NCBI GenBank assembly: GCA_013289665.1 | Contig: JABCZN010000003.1 | Coordinates: 1-64,000 of the forward strand | DNA length: 64,000 nucleotides | DNA from: Acidobacteriota bacterium | GTDB lineage: Bacteria > Acidobacteriota > Terriglobia > Acidiferrales > UBA7541 | Direction of reading: 5' to 3' | The notes under the pieces: model-generated | What the model saw: the letters and a program-made list of their open reading frames with translations, nothing else | Told to the model about the DNA's origin: nothing | The model's database searches: none | Shown: in pieces, positions 23,985 through 33,362 of the stretch | How the letters are laid out: each line of letters begins with the position of its first letter | Numbering within the stretch: the first letter of the stretch is position 1 | Made by a program: the position numbers and the translations under genes

Positions 23985-25013
23985 ATGATGATCAAAATTC
24001 CTTTTTCTCGAATTCGTGCGGCGAGGTCCTCCGCCTTCGCCGTGTTCACCGGCATTGCGTTTGCCGCCGCAGCTGCCGTTTCTTTTTCTCCACCCTTTGG
24101 AACCTGGACGCGGCTCTCCGCCGATCCCATCCTCGCTCCCGAAGGCGACAAATTCGAATCCGCGGGAACCTTCAATCCTTCTGTTGTGAAACACGACGGA
24201 AAGTTCGTCATGCTCTACAGGGCCCAGGATCAGAAGGGCACCTCGTCTTTGGGCTATGCCACCAGTGACGATGGTGTGCATTTCACTCGCCGCCCTGAGC
24301 CTGTCCTGGTTTCTGCAGCGCCTTATGAAAAAGGCGGCGGCGTGGAAGACCCCAGGTTGCAGAAAATCGGCGACACTTACTACCTCACCTACACCGGCTA
24401 CAACAATGTCGATGGCTCGGCTGCCAACAAGAAGGACGCCCAACTTTGCCTGGCCACCTCCACCGACCTCATCCACTGGCACCGGCAGGGCGTGATCATC
24501 CCGAGCTATCGGGGAAAATGGAACGTGAAGTGGACAAAATCAGGCGCAATCGTTCCCGAGGAAATCAACGGCAAGTATTGGATGTACTATCTCGCCGACG
24601 CCAAGGGCAAATACCAGCAAATGGGTGTGGCTTATTCGGAAGATCTGCTGCATTGGACGGAAGCTCTTGACCATCCGGTGATGGCAAGTCGCGCAGGAAT
24701 GTTCGACTCCGAAGTCGAAGAGCCGGGTCCGCCGCCTGTCATCACGCCCCAGGGCATCTTCCTGGTCTACAACGGCGCCGACGACAAGCTCGTTTATTCG
24801 ACCGGCTGGGTCCTCTTTGACAAGACAGACCCCACAAAGGTTCTCGCCCGCGCCGAAAAGCCGGTTTTTGGGCCTGAAAAGCAATGGGAAAAAGTGGGCC
24901 AGGTGCCGAACGTGGTTTTTGTCGAAGGCATGGTCCGCGACGGAAACCGCTGGCTCTTCTATTACGGCGGCGCGGATAAATACGTTGGCGTCGCAACAGC
25001 GCCGGCGCCTTAG
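23985..25013 (+). CDS. Exported GH130-like glycoside phosphorylase/hydrolase
   Basis: A 342-residue five-bladed propeller enzyme of GH130. The start at 23985 is preceded by AAGGAAGGAAG and followed by a signal peptide (to about AAAAAVSF). Family landmarks are GTFNPSVVKHDGKFVMLYRA (62-80), GGGVEDPRLQKIGDTYYLTY (117-136, with the EDPR motif) and the tail VFVEGMVRDGNRWLFYYGGA followed by DKYVG. GH130 members act on beta-mannosides, by phosphorolysis in most and hydrolysis in a minority. An exported form is more likely to hydrolyse, because free phosphate chemistry is usually cytoplasmic (inference). It is the last gene of the glycan cluster. Confidence 0.85.
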   Translation: MMIKIPFSRIRAARSSAFAVFTGIAFAAAAAVSFSPPFGTWTRLSADPILAPEGDKFESAGTFNPSVVKHDGKFVMLYRAQDQKGTSSLGYATSDDGVHFTRRPEPVLVSAAPYEKGGGVEDPRLQKIGDTYYLTYTGYNNVDGSAANKKDAQLCLATSTDLIHWHRQGVIIPSYRGKWNVKWTKSGAIVPEEINGKYWMYYLADAKGKYQQMGVAYSEDLLHWTEALDHPVMASRAGMFDSEVEEPGPPPVITPQGIFLVYNGADDKLVYSTGWVLFDKTDPTKVLARAEKPVFGPEKQWEKVGQVPNVVFVEGMVRDGNRWLFYYGGADKYVGVATAPAP

Positions 25014-25073
25014 AGTTTTCCAGCCACGTCCCTCTGCTCCAATCTCACCAGCCTGCCGCTCCGTGCGGATTTC

Positions 25074-25500
25074 TTATTCGAAAAGGATCTTGGCCATCAT
25101 CCCTTTATCTTCGTGATTCAGCAGATGGCAGTGGGAACAGCGACATCCCCTTGATGACGGGATTCGTAAAATCCATCACCACGTCCACCGTTTCCCCTAC
25201 TGGAACATTCACAGTGTCCCGCCACACCGGGTTCTCCAGTCGCTTCCCGGCTTCTGCAAACACCAGGAAATGCGCCTGATGAATATGCATCGGATAGAAC
25301 TCTGCCGAACCATTCAGAATTGCCAATGCTGATAGCTTCCGGCACGCGCATGGGTCGTCGGCGCCGCGTTCGGCTCATACTTCTTGCCGTTGATATAAAA
25401 CCCGTTGCTGTCTTCGGTAAACACGACTGTAAAGTCCGGCTGCGAACTCTCGCACGCTTCGAGGTCAACGGACGAAGCGGCGCAGCCGGAACATTCAGGC
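25074..25500 (-). pseudogene. Multicopper oxidase, decayed C-terminal cupredoxin domain
   Basis: Three minus-strand frames have to be stitched to read the last domain of a multicopper oxidase. The pieces are VPAAPLRPLTS (near 25490), then DFTVVFTEDSNGFYINGKKY to AGSYQHW, then ILNGSAEFYPMHIHQAHFLV to DTVNVPVGETVDVVMDFTNP, then CHLLNHEDKGMMAKILFE ending at a TAA at 25076-25074. The copper motifs HIHQ and HCHLLNH are still recognisable. At least two single-base shifts are needed: one base lost just after the HW codons, and one C too many in the CCC ahead of HCHLL. The first two domains are missing. It is jammed between the GH130 gene and an aldo/keto reductase. Confidence 0.8.
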
Positions 25501-25617
25501 GCCCGGCTGCCACGACTGCCAGCAAGCAGAATCCCGCGGCACTCCGTCCTCGGATACTCTCTCGACCCGCCTGCTCCCTCCTTCCGGCCCCAAACTCCGC
25601 CAGGCATCCCGGGTGCA

Positions 25618-26628
25618 CTACACTTCCTGCGGAATTTCCCGGGCCGGGGGCGCCATGAATTCCGGGCCCACCGGATGGCGAATGCTCTCGCGCAGGATGG
25701 CGTCAATCGCTGTGAAGTCGTTTTCTGTCAGCTTCCAGCCGCCCGCTTCATTAACTGGCGCTAGTTGGTCCGGCCGGCGCGCGCCCCACAGCGCCACTCC
25801 CACACCGGGTTGATCGAGCAGCCAGCGCACCGCCAGGTGGATCACGCCCTTCGCGAATCTCTCTCGCGCATAGTTATCCAGCCTCTTCGCCGCATCCAGG
25901 TATTCCGCAAACTGTGGAGCCTGAAATTTCGGGTCATTGGACTTGCGCAAGTCGTCCTTGGAAAATTGCCGGTCCGCCCGCATCGTGCCGCTCAGCAATC
26001 CACGGCAAATCGCGCCGTAGGTAAGCGCGGTGATGCCATGCTCGAAGGCATAGGGCAAAACATCAGCTTCGATCTCCCGTTCGAAAAGATTGTACGGCGG
26101 CTGCACTGTGTGAAGTGGCGCGACCGCCGAGAAGCGCTCCATGTGCTCGGGGGAATAATTGCTCACGCCGATCGCGCGAATCTTCCCCTGTTCATAGAGT
26201 TCCCGCAGCGTCGAGGCCGTTTCCTCGATCGGGGTAACCGGATCCGGCCAGTGCACCTGATAAATATCAATGTAGCTCGTCTGGAGACGCCGCAGCGAGT
26301 CTTGAAACTCCTTCAAGATTCGTTCGCGGGTCGAATTCCGTTCGATGGTGCCCATCGTCCAGTCGATCCCGACTTTGGTTGCAAGGACGATCTTGTCCCG
26401 CCCTCCGTACTGGCGGATGGCCTCTCCCACGATTTCTTCCGAGCGGCCGTAGCCATAAATGGGCGCCGTGTCGATCAGATTGATCCCCTGGTCGAGCGCC
26501 GTGTGGATGGTGCGAATGGACTCTTTTTCGTCCGTACCGCCCCACATCCAGCCACCGATGGCCCAGGTGCCCAGTCCGATCCGCGAACTTTTGAGAGTTG
26601 TACCTTTTATATTGATGTGTTCGAGCAT
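25618..26628 (-). CDS. Cytoplasmic aldo/keto reductase
   Basis: A 336-residue NADP(H)-dependent aldo/keto reductase of the YajO/general-stress type. The catalytic tetrad is in place: Asp53 and Tyr58 (LIDTAPIYGYGRSEEIVG), Lys85 (VLATKVG) and His126 (IDIYQVHWPDP). GVSNYSPEHM and the C-terminal VALWGARRPDQL cofactor region are also seen. Unlike the gene before it, it has no export signal. ATG at 26628 with AAGGAAG about 10 bases upstream. It is the last gene of a minus-strand operon after the 2Fe-2S and molybdopterin subunits and a Tat-exported paralogue, 43 bases behind the latter. Substrate unknown; sugar or aldehyde reduction is the usual role. Confidence 0.9.
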   Translation of the reverse strand: MLEHINIKGTTLKSSRIGLGTWAIGGWMWGGTDEKESIRTIHTALDQGINLIDTAPIYGYGRSEEIVGEAIRQYGGRDKIVLATKVGIDWTMGTIERNSTRERILKEFQDSLRRLQTSYIDIYQVHWPDPVTPIEETASTLRELYEQGKIRAIGVSNYSPEHMERFSAVAPLHTVQPPYNLFEREIEADVLPYAFEHGITALTYGAICRGLLSGTMRADRQFSKDDLRKSNDPKFQAPQFAEYLDAAKRLDNYARERFAKGVIHLAVRWLLDQPGVGVALWGARRPDQLAPVNEAGGWKLTENDFTAIDAILRESIRHPVGPEFMAPPAREIPQEV

Positions 26629-26671
26629 TTCATATCTTCCTTTTTGTTGGTGTTAGTCGATTCTGGCGTTC

Positions 26672-27754
26672 CTATCCAAGCCACTGCGGGTTGGCAAAGG
26701 TGCCATCGAATTGGTGAGAAGTCTTGTAAAGTTCAAATTTGCCGGCTTCCGCGGCCTTCGCCGTCTTCATCAGAAGAGCTGTAACTTCGTGACGGCCGAT
26801 CGGTTGAAAGCTGCGCGCCGCCTCGAGCGCTTGTTGAAGGATCGGCAGGGAATCGCACCCGGTGATCACCACGCTCGTCGGCAAATTCATCGCGTAGTGC
26901 AAGCATTCGACAGGCGTGGCCGTTTTGCTCTCCAGGATCACATGGTCGCCCATCGGCTTCATGCCAAGAACGCCGGTGTCGCTTTCAAGCAGCACGGGCA
27001 GAACTTTCATTTCAAAACTCTCGAAGTGCGCGTCCATCACATTAAGCGGCATCTGTACGGCATCAAACGCGAACTTGTGCTGCGATGCGGTTGCCAGCAT
27101 TTTCAAATGAATGTCCGGGCTTTTATGTCCGGTGAAACCGATGTAGCGAATCTTGCCGGCCTTCTGCGCCGCGAGTACCGCCTCCATCGCCCCGCCCTCC
27201 GCGAAAATGCGCTCCGGGTCGGTTTCGCGGATCACTTCATGGAATTGCATCAAATCAATGCGGTCGGTCGCCAGCCGCCGCAGAGACTCGTTGATCTGGC
27301 TGGCGGCAGCGGCCTTTGTCCGTCCGTCGATCTTGGACATCAGAAACGCCTTTTGCCGGTAGCCGTCGCGCAGAGCGTTTCCCATCCGGACTTCGCTTTG
27401 GCCGCCGTTGTAGTCCCAGCAGTTGTCGAGAAAATTCACGCCCTCATCGAGCCCCGTCCGAATAATGCGAATACTTTCCTGTGGATCCGCTTGCTTGCCG
27501 AGGTGATAACCGCCAAGTCCGATCAGCGAAACCTTTTCCCGTGTGCGCCCCAAGGTTCGGTAAGGAATTCCATTCCTGGATTCCGATGCCGAGGCTGGCC
27601 GGTTCACTGGCGCGAAAAAGAGGGAAGCCGCGGCCAGTCCCACGAATTCGCGCCTGGAAACACCGCTCAGAGGCGCTTCCTGTTTACCGGTTCTTGGGAC
27701 TAGAGACGCGGCAGAGCGCTCTTTCCGAGCTTGCTGATTTCTATGGTCGGCCAT
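26672..27754 (-). CDS. Tat-exported aldo/keto reductase
   Basis: A 360-residue aldo/keto reductase carrying a twin-arginine signal (VSRREFVGLAAASLFFAP, about 32-49). The tetrad residues are Asp110 and Tyr115 (NFLDNCWDYNGGQSE), Lys141 (FLMSKIDG) and His172 (LMQFHEVI). The GCDSLPILQQAL region near the C-terminus corresponds to the cofactor-binding end. Family members with a Tat signal fold with their cofactor before export. An NADP(H)-type enzyme in the periplasm needs retained cofactor, so its real chemistry may differ from cytoplasmic AKRs (inference). It sits 32 bases after the molybdopterin subunit and 43 before a cytoplasmic paralogue in one operon. Confidence 0.9.
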   Translation of the reverse strand: MADHRNQQARKERSAASLVPRTGKQEAPLSGVSRREFVGLAAASLFFAPVNRPASASESRNGIPYRTLGRTREKVSLIGLGGYHLGKQADPQESIRIIRTGLDEGVNFLDNCWDYNGGQSEVRMGNALRDGYRQKAFLMSKIDGRTKAAAASQINESLRRLATDRIDLMQFHEVIRETDPERIFAEGGAMEAVLAAQKAGKIRYIGFTGHKSPDIHLKMLATASQHKFAFDAVQMPLNVMDAHFESFEMKVLPVLLESDTGVLGMKPMGDHVILESKTATPVECLHYAMNLPTSVVITGCDSLPILQQALEAARSFQPIGRHEVTALLMKTAKAAEAGKFELYKTSHQFDGTFANPQWLG

Positions 27755-27786
27755 GACGTACCTCCCCCGTAAATCCGTGCGCGCGG

Positions 27787-30057
27787 TTATCCGAAAAGCC
27801 CGCTCGAGGAAAGCGGCAGATTCCGGACACGCTTGCCAGTAGCGGCGTGAATCGCATTGCAGAACGCCGCGACAAACGGCGGCACGCCCGGCTCTCCAAC
27901 CCCCGCTGGCGGAGCGGAACTCCGAACGATGTAAACGTTTGTCTGCTGTGGCGCTTCATTGATCCGGGCCACAGGGTAATCGTTAAAATTGGATTGCTGA
28001 ATCACGCCATTTCTTGCGGTGATCTCTCCCGTGCGCACGATGCTGGTGCCAAACACCGCCGCCCCCTCAAATTGCGCGCGGGTGATTTCCGGATTGGCGA
28101 TGAGCCCGGCGTCCACCGCCGTGTCCACCCGCGGGATCTGGATGTCACCCTGGTCGTTGACTTCAACTTCGACAACGGTCGCCACGTAAGCGAGAAAGCT
28201 CCGGTGTGTGGCGATACCGAATCCGTGGCCCTTCACACTCTTTTTCTTCGCCCACCCGGATTTCTCCGCAACAAGTTCGGTTACCTGCCGCAGCCGCCCG
28301 GTCTCCCAAGGATAAGTCTCAAGCGAAGCCCCATAATTCGGGTACTCGACATTCTTGAAGTCGATCGTACGCGGCGGCCCAATCAGGTCAAGCAGGTATT
28401 CGCAGGGATCGCGATGCGCCCGTCCTGCAAGCTCATCGGTAAAGCATTGCACTCCGAATGCGTGATAAATGTTTGCCACCGAGCGCAGCCAGCCAATGCG
28501 CACGTGGGCCTTGGCCGGTCCGTTCTCGATGCTCAGGTTAGGCAGGTCATACGGCATGTCCGTCCAGCCCTGCGCCAGATGCGGCGGATCCCCGTAAACC
28601 GCATTCACGTCAAAAATGGACGTGATGGGCGGAAACACCGATCTCTGCAACCACGCCGTCGGCTTGCCCTTCAGATCCACCGCTGCCTTGAAATACATCC
28701 CCGCAACCGCGTTGTAGTAATCAAACTTGATGTCGTCTTCCCGCGTCCACACGACTTTCACCGGCCGCCCGACTTTCTCTGACAGCACCGCTGCCTCTGC
28801 AACGTAATCCGGCTTCGACTTTCTTCCGAACCCCCCGCCGAGCAGCGTCACGTTGCAAACGACGTTCTCTTTCGGAATGCCAAGTTGCGTGGACACAATC
28901 GCCTGAACAGCTTGCGGATTCTGCGTCGGCGCCCAGATCGTCGCTTTCCCGTCCTTGAAATCAGCAAGCGCGACCATCGGCTCCATCGGAGCGTGTGCCA
29001 GTAAAGGAACGTAATATTCCGCCTCGACCACATCCGATCCGGACGCGGCCGCCAGTGCCGCACTCGCGTCGCCCACGCTTCGAATCACTTTGGCCGGCTT
29101 GCGCGCCGTCGCCTGCAGCTCCTTCTTGTACTCCGCGGAGTCGTAAGTTTCGTTCACCCCGCTGTCCCAGTTTATCTTCAGCTTTTTCCGGCCCTGAAAC
29201 GCGGCCCACGAATTTTCCGCCAGCACGGCCACCCCGCCGAGCGGCTGAAACGCCGCCGGCGGTTTGAACGGATCGATCAGTATCGTCTGGTGGACGCCCG
29301 AAACTTTCAGCGCTTCCTGCTCGTCGTAGCTTCTGACCTTTCCGCCGTAAACAGGCGGGTGCTCAATCGAGGCGTAGATCATTCCTTCGATCTTCGCGTC
29401 CATCCCATAAATCGCTTTCCCGGTGCAGAGATTCTCCAGGTCATAACTGGTCTTGCCCTTGCCGATGTAGCGCCACTCCGACGGCTTCTTGAAAGTAAGC
29501 TGATTCTTCCTGGGCACGTCAAGTTTCGCCGCCGCCACAGCAAGTTCCCCATAACCCAGCTTGCGCCCGCTCTTCTGATGCACAACCGTGTGTGGCTCGG
29601 TCGAACATTCCCGGGCCGGCACGTTCCACTGCCCGGCGGCAGCCTCTACCAGCATCCACCTCGCGGAAGCCCCGCACTCTCGCATCGTGTCAAAAAAGCT
29701 GCGAATCGAATGAGAGCCGTCGGTGTTCTGATCTCCGTATCGTTTATCCCCGATGGCCTGCTCAATCTTCACCCGGTTCCAGTCCGCGTCCAGTTCATCC
29801 GCTACAACCAGTGGAAGCGTCGTGCGGATCGCCGTGCCCATCTCCGAACGATGCGCGACAATGTGCACCGTCCCATCCCTTTCAATCCCCACAAACACAT
29901 CCGGATGAAGGGGCGCCCGGTCAGCCTCAGTCTGTCCATCTGGCACGGGCTCACCGGCAAAAACCGGCGGCACGGTGCGAACAGCCAGAACAAACGCTCC
30001 TGTCCCGACGACTCCCTTCAGGAACCCGCGGCGGCTCACGTTTTCAATGTTTCTCAT
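27787..30057 (-). CDS. Tat-exported molybdopterin subunit of a xanthine-dehydrogenase-family oxidoreductase (IorB-like)
   Basis: A 756-residue large subunit of the isoquinoline/aldehyde oxidoreductase group. The chosen ATG at 30057 overlaps the small-subunit stop (ATGA) and has AGAGGGG upstream. A twin-arginine signal follows ([20 protein letters not shown], residues 6-25). Molybdopterin-binding segments include [38 protein letters not shown] and [20 protein letters not shown], and the catalytic-Glu loop GVGEPGVPP is near the C-terminus. These enzymes hydroxylate aldehydes or N-heterocycles using water as oxygen source. The substrate cannot be read from sequence. No separate FAD subunit is nearby, as in IorAB-type enzymes that pass electrons onward. 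Confidence 0.93.
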   Translation of the reverse strand: MRNIENVSRRGFLKGVVGTGAFVLAVRTVPPVFAGEPVPDGQTEADRAPLHPDVFVGIERDGTVHIVAHRSEMGTAIRTTLPLVVADELDADWNRVKIEQAIGDKRYGDQNTDGSHSIRSFFDTMRECGASARWMLVEAAAGQWNVPARECSTEPHTVVHQKSGRKLGYGELAVAAAKLDVPRKNQLTFKKPSEWRYIGKGKTSYDLENLCTGKAIYGMDAKIEGMIYASIEHPPVYGGKVRSYDEQEALKVSGVHQTILIDPFKPPAAFQPLGGVAVLAENSWAAFQGRKKLKINWDSGVNETYDSAEYKKELQATARKPAKVIRSVGDASAALAAASGSDVVEAEYYVPLLAHAPMEPMVALADFKDGKATIWAPTQNPQAVQAIVSTQLGIPKENVVCNVTLLGGGFGRKSKPDYVAEAAVLSEKVGRPVKVVWTREDDIKFDYYNAVAGMYFKAAVDLKGKPTAWLQRSVFPPITSIFDVNAVYGDPPHLAQGWTDMPYDLPNLSIENGPAKAHVRIGWLRSVANIYHAFGVQCFTDELAGRAHRDPCEYLLDLIGPPRTIDFKNVEYPNYGASLETYPWETGRLRQVTELVAEKSGWAKKKSVKGHGFGIATHRSFLAYVATVVEVEVNDQGDIQIPRVDTAVDAGLIANPEITRAQFEGAAVFGTSIVRTGEITARNGVIQQSNFNDYPVARINEAPQQTNVYIVRSSAPPAGVGEPGVPPFVAAFCNAIHAATGKRVRNLPLSSSGLFG

Positions 30058-30509
30058 GCGCCCCTCTCTGCTGCCAGCTTGATCGCCGCCCGAATTCGCT
30101 GGTAAGTCCCGCACCGGCAGATGTTGCCCGCCATCCCGTCGTCAATGTCCTGGTCCGTCGGATGAGGTTTGCTCTCGAGCAGCGCGATCGCCTGCATGAT
30201 CTGCCCGGACTGGCAATATCCGCACTGCGGTGCGTTCACCTCAATCCACGCTTTCTGGACCGGATCTAATCCGTTCGCCCCGACGGCCTCAATTGTCCGA
30301 ATCTTGCTGCCCACCGCCGCGCTCAGCGGGGTGATGCACGAGCGGATCGCCAGGCCGTCTTTGTGCACGGTGCAGGCCCCGCAAAGCGCCATCCCGCAGC
30401 CAAATTTTGTCCCTGTCAGACCCAAAACATCGCGGAGATACCAGAGCAGAGGCATGCTTGGGTCGCCATCAAATGAGTGATCAGCGCCATTGATATTCAG
30501 CTTGACCAT
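30054..30509 (-). CDS. 2Fe-2S subunit of the molybdenum oxidoreductase (IorA-like)
   Basis: A 151-residue electron-transfer subunit. A plant-type 2Fe-2S cluster is held by Cys38, Cys43, Cys46 ([10 protein letters not shown]) and Cys58. The second, helical cluster domain uses Cys96 and Cys99 (QCGYCQSGQ) and Cys131 and Cys133 (NICRCGTY). All eight cysteines are present. It has no signal peptide of its own and would be exported together with the Tat-signalled large subunit, as is known for this family. The gene overlaps the large subunit by 4 bases and is the first of the five-kilobase redox operon; 185 bases separate it from the dehydrogenase gene upstream. Confidence 0.95.
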   Translation of the reverse strand: MVKLNINGADHSFDGDPSMPLLWYLRDVLGLTGTKFGCGMALCGACTVHKDGLAIRSCITPLSAAVGSKIRTIEAVGANGLDPVQKAWIEVNAPQCGYCQSGQIMQAIALLESKPHPTDQDIDDGMAGNICRCGTYQRIRAAIKLAAERGA

Positions 30510-30694
30510 CGGAGCAGACCTGCTTTCCCTTTTTGAGTTGCACTTCAGATGCCGTCAGGCTCCACCTGGGTCATCGGAATAAAGCCTACTCCCGTCCACG
30601 AATTCTTGTACATGGGGGCACCCTCCGGGGGACATCCCGGTAATTCGCTGGCAATGTCGGCATTCCGGTGCGGTTATCCCCCCGGCCAGCCGCA

Positions 30695-31615
30695 TCATCC
30701 GGTCGTCGACTGGCCCGAGGCCTTCTTCGTCGTCACTAGTTCCATGTACTCCATAACTGCTGAAAAATCCAGATCGGCGTGCGTAGCGAGAGTCTCCGTG
30801 TTCAGCTGGAACGCCGCCGATGTCGCGGGCATGGCGGCGCCAACTTCGCCCGCCAGTTCGAGGATCAGTCGAAAATCCTTGTTCATCAGCGGGAGGGGAA
30901 ATTGGGGGGTGTAGTCCCCACGCGCCGCTCGGGAAAGTTTTCCCACGTGAGCAGGCGCGATAACCGCCGTTTGCGACAAAACCTCGAGCAAAATCTCGCG
31001 CGACAATCCCGCCTTTTCCCCCAACGCCCCCGCTTCCGCAATCGCCTGCATCCCGACGCCCAGGATTGCGTTCACCACCATTTTCATCGTGGTTCCCGCC
31101 CCACTCGGTCCCATGTGAAAAAACTTCGCTGCAATCGCTTGAAAGATTGGTTGTGACGCCTGGAAAAAGTCCGGGTTCCCGCCGGCCAGCAGGGTAAGGG
31201 TGCCTAGTTCCGCTGCCAGTGTGCTCCCCGAAATGGCTACATCCAGCACCGGTATGCCGGCCTGCGCTCCTTTGCTTGCCAGTTCGCGCGAAGTGGCGGG
31301 CAGAATCGTGCTCATCTCAATGGCGATCGTCCCCGGCTTCGCGTTCTCTAAAACACCGTCCGCGCCGAAATAGACATCCCGCACGGCCTGATCGTCGGTC
31401 ACGCAGGATAAAACCACGTGAACCGAGCGCGCAAGTTCCCGAACCGAATCGCACGCCGTCGCGCCTTTTGCCTTAAACGCACCCCGCTTCGCGGGATTCC
31501 GGGCAAAGATGGAAACTTGAAAACCCGCGGTCAGCAGTCGTGCCGCAATGCGGCTACCCATGCCGCCCAAGCCTATAAAACCGATCTTCGTGCCGTTCGC
31601 TCTGAAAGAATTCAT
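30695..31615 (-). CDS. NAD(P)-dependent beta-hydroxyacid dehydrogenase (3-hydroxyisobutyrate dehydrogenase-like)
   Basis: A 306-residue enzyme of the 3-hydroxyisobutyrate/tartronate semialdehyde group. The nucleotide loop GFIGLGGMGSRIA opens the protein. Next come VISGSTLAAELGTLTLLAGG (substrate-binding DVxxSG-type region, here DVAISGS) and the catalytic lysine in GPSGAGTTMKMVVN. The KDFRLILELA segment follows towards the C-terminus. ATG at 31615 is chosen for GGGAG 8 bases upstream; the frame is open for 87 more codons with no family resemblance. It precedes the iorAB-like operon on the same strand with a 185-base gap, so joint transcription is possible but not certain. Confidence 0.9.
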   Translation of the reverse strand: MNSFRANGTKIGFIGLGGMGSRIAARLLTAGFQVSIFARNPAKRGAFKAKGATACDSVRELARSVHVVLSCVTDDQAVRDVYFGADGVLENAKPGTIAIEMSTILPATSRELASKGAQAGIPVLDVAISGSTLAAELGTLTLLAGGNPDFFQASQPIFQAIAAKFFHMGPSGAGTTMKMVVNAILGVGMQAIAEAGALGEKAGLSREILLEVLSQTAVIAPAHVGKLSRAARGDYTPQFPLPLMNKDFRLILELAGEVGAAMPATSAAFQLNTETLATHADLDFSAVMEYMELVTTKKASGQSTTG

Positions 31616-31872
31616 TCTGCTCCCGCCTTTGGAAAAACGCCCAGGACAATTCAAGCCACCATCTGTAATGCACGGTAAGTTCCAATTCCACCCGCGCCAG
31701 TGCTCGATCGAGGTGCTTTCTTTTGATTGAGTTAGTTGCCTCCCGGGCGAATCGCCTCCGCCAGCTGTGCTTGCCTGCCGACGCTGATGACGATTAGGAG
31801 GCGTCCCCGACCAAGGTGTGTTCGCGCCACTCCAGAAAGAAGTTCGTGAAAACCCGGGCAGCGAAGTCGAAC

Positions 31873-33114
31873 TCAATCAGGCGACGGTGCAGAAGCCGTC
31901 GGCTGCAAAATATTTTTCATCTTGATCACCATCAGCGTCAGATCGTCGTCCAGCGAATCCCGTTGTGTGAAAGCCGCCACGTCGCGCCAAAGATGATCAG
32001 AAATCTCTCTCGCCGTGCCGCCGGAATGCACTCGCACCGACTCCAGCAATCGCTTGGTCCCAAATTCCATCGCATCAGGATTGCTGGCATCCGTGAGCCC
32101 GTCCGTGTACCACACCATGATGTCACCTGGAGCCAGCGTGATCTCCTCCAGCGAACAGTCCATTTCTGGCGAAATGCCCACAGGCATGCACGAGGCATCG
32201 AGCCACACCGCATCGCCGCCATCTGCGCGAACAAGCAGCGCCGGATTGTGTCCGCAATTTATGTACTTCAGGTGGCCCGAGCGAGGCTCGAGTTCTCCAA
32301 GGAGCGCGGTGAGGAATCGCCCGTCGTCCTCTAGCGCGAACAACTCCTTGTTCAGTTGATTGGCAACATCGCTCAACTCTCGCGTTTCATTGGTTTCAAG
32401 CTGCACAGCCGCCGCTGTCGCCGACATGAGCAGCGCCGCCGCGACGCCTTTTCCGGAAACGTCCGCAATCACCAGCCTCATTCTTCCGTCCGGGCGCAGA
32501 AGGTAATCGTAGTAGTCGCCTCCGACCACCCGCGCGGGATGCATGTCGCCCGCAATTTCAAATCCCGGCGTCACCGGGTCTCTGCGCGGAAGAAACAGCC
32601 GCTGCACCTCCGCCGCCAGCTCCACTTCTTTTAGCAATGCGTCTCGCTGGTGCCGGGTCAATTCATTAAGGGCGTTCCGCTCGGCAACAAACCACTGCAG
32701 AATTGCCACCACGAAAGTGAATCCGACCAGCGCCGCCAGATTGTGCAGGATGCGTCCGGCGAGATGGTGAATTGGCGGCCCAAAAAGGTCATGAAAGAAA
32801 ATCGAAACAACAACGATTGCATACGTCAAACGGGGCGACAGCAGAATCGCGCTGACGGAAAGCGGCAAGATATAAAGGTAGCCCAGCGAGACCCCTTCCA
32901 CCCTGTTATCCGCGTAAGCCACGCAGAGAATCGCCAGCACCACCACCAGAAACGCCCACCAGGTGGAAGAGTTAAGCGCAGCAATCGTTCGAGCCGCCCG
33001 GGCGAACCGCCGTCGGCCGGCAGAATCTGCTCGGACCGAAATCGCGCCTCCCGGATTCTCAAGCGACTCGGAGGTTTTCTGGAGGTTGGATCCTACCTCA
33101 AAGCTTGTACCCAT
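31873..33114 (-). CDS. Membrane-bound PP2C-type serine phosphatase (RsbU/SpoIIE family)
   Basis: A 413-residue partner-switching phosphatase. After a soluble start, residues 50-145 form about four to five membrane helices (WWAFLVVVLAILCVAY, YLYILPLSVSAILL, YAIVVVSIFF, LAALVGFTFVVAILQWF). A short coiled linker (DALLKEVELAAEVQRLFLPR) leads to the PP2C domain. Metal-binding aspartates are visible in VVGGDYYDY (Asp200), VIADVSGKG (Asp218), WYTDGLTDA and the final DDDLTLMVI. The family dephosphorylates a Ser/Thr on STAS antagonists. A near-perfect sigma-54 promoter lies at 33150-33135 with the start codon 21 bases beyond. A STAS gene and a sigma-54 activator are transcribed the other way about 580 bases off. 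Confidence 0.93.
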   Translation of the reverse strand: MGTSFEVGSNLQKTSESLENPGGAISVRADSAGRRRFARAARTIAALNSSTWWAFLVVVLAILCVAYADNRVEGVSLGYLYILPLSVSAILLSPRLTYAIVVVSIFFHDLFGPPIHHLAGRILHNLAALVGFTFVVAILQWFVAERNALNELTRHQRDALLKEVELAAEVQRLFLPRRDPVTPGFEIAGDMHPARVVGGDYYDYLLRPDGRMRLVIADVSGKGVAAALLMSATAAAVQLETNETRELSDVANQLNKELFALEDDGRFLTALLGELEPRSGHLKYINCGHNPALLVRADGGDAVWLDASCMPVGISPEMDCSLEEITLAPGDIMVWYTDGLTDASNPDAMEFGTKRLLESVRVHSGGTAREISDHLWRDVAAFTQRDSLDDDLTLMVIKMKNILQPTASAPSPD

Positions 33115-33134
33115 AATTAGCCGCCGAGTCTCTG

Positions 33135-33150
33135 TGCAACCGGAGTGCCA
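33135..33150 (-). promoter_or_regulatory. Sigma-54 (-24/-12) promoter for the PP2C phosphatase gene
   Basis: On the minus strand the 16 bases read TGGCACTCCGGTTGCA, which fits TGGCAC-N5-TTGCW with the exact 8 bases between TGG and TTGC. Transcription would start near 33124, about 10 bases before the ATG at 33114. This is the best sigma-54 match I found in the window. Confidence 0.75.
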
Positions 33151-33362
33151 ATCGTTCTCTGATGTGGAGGCTTAAAACCCTTCCCGATTCTCGGAGTTTG
33201 AGGAGTCGGAACGGAACGACCGGGCGCGAAACTGTCATTGACACGTCAGAATATTTCTGCGGTGTCGATAGGGAGGCTCGAAGAGCTAGTCGCGCGTTTT
33301 TGCCGTGGACGAGAGCTGGTTCGGCCACGCTGCCGGCTGCCTCCGGCGGCCCCGGCACTTCC

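Noticed and set aside
30545..30660. Minus-strand codons reading ASELPGCPPEGAPMYKNSW then [16 protein letters not shown] before a stop, in the gap between the dehydrogenase and iorA-like genes
   Set aside because: It resembles the end of a protein, but only about 40 codons are open and I recognise no family; it may be a remnant.
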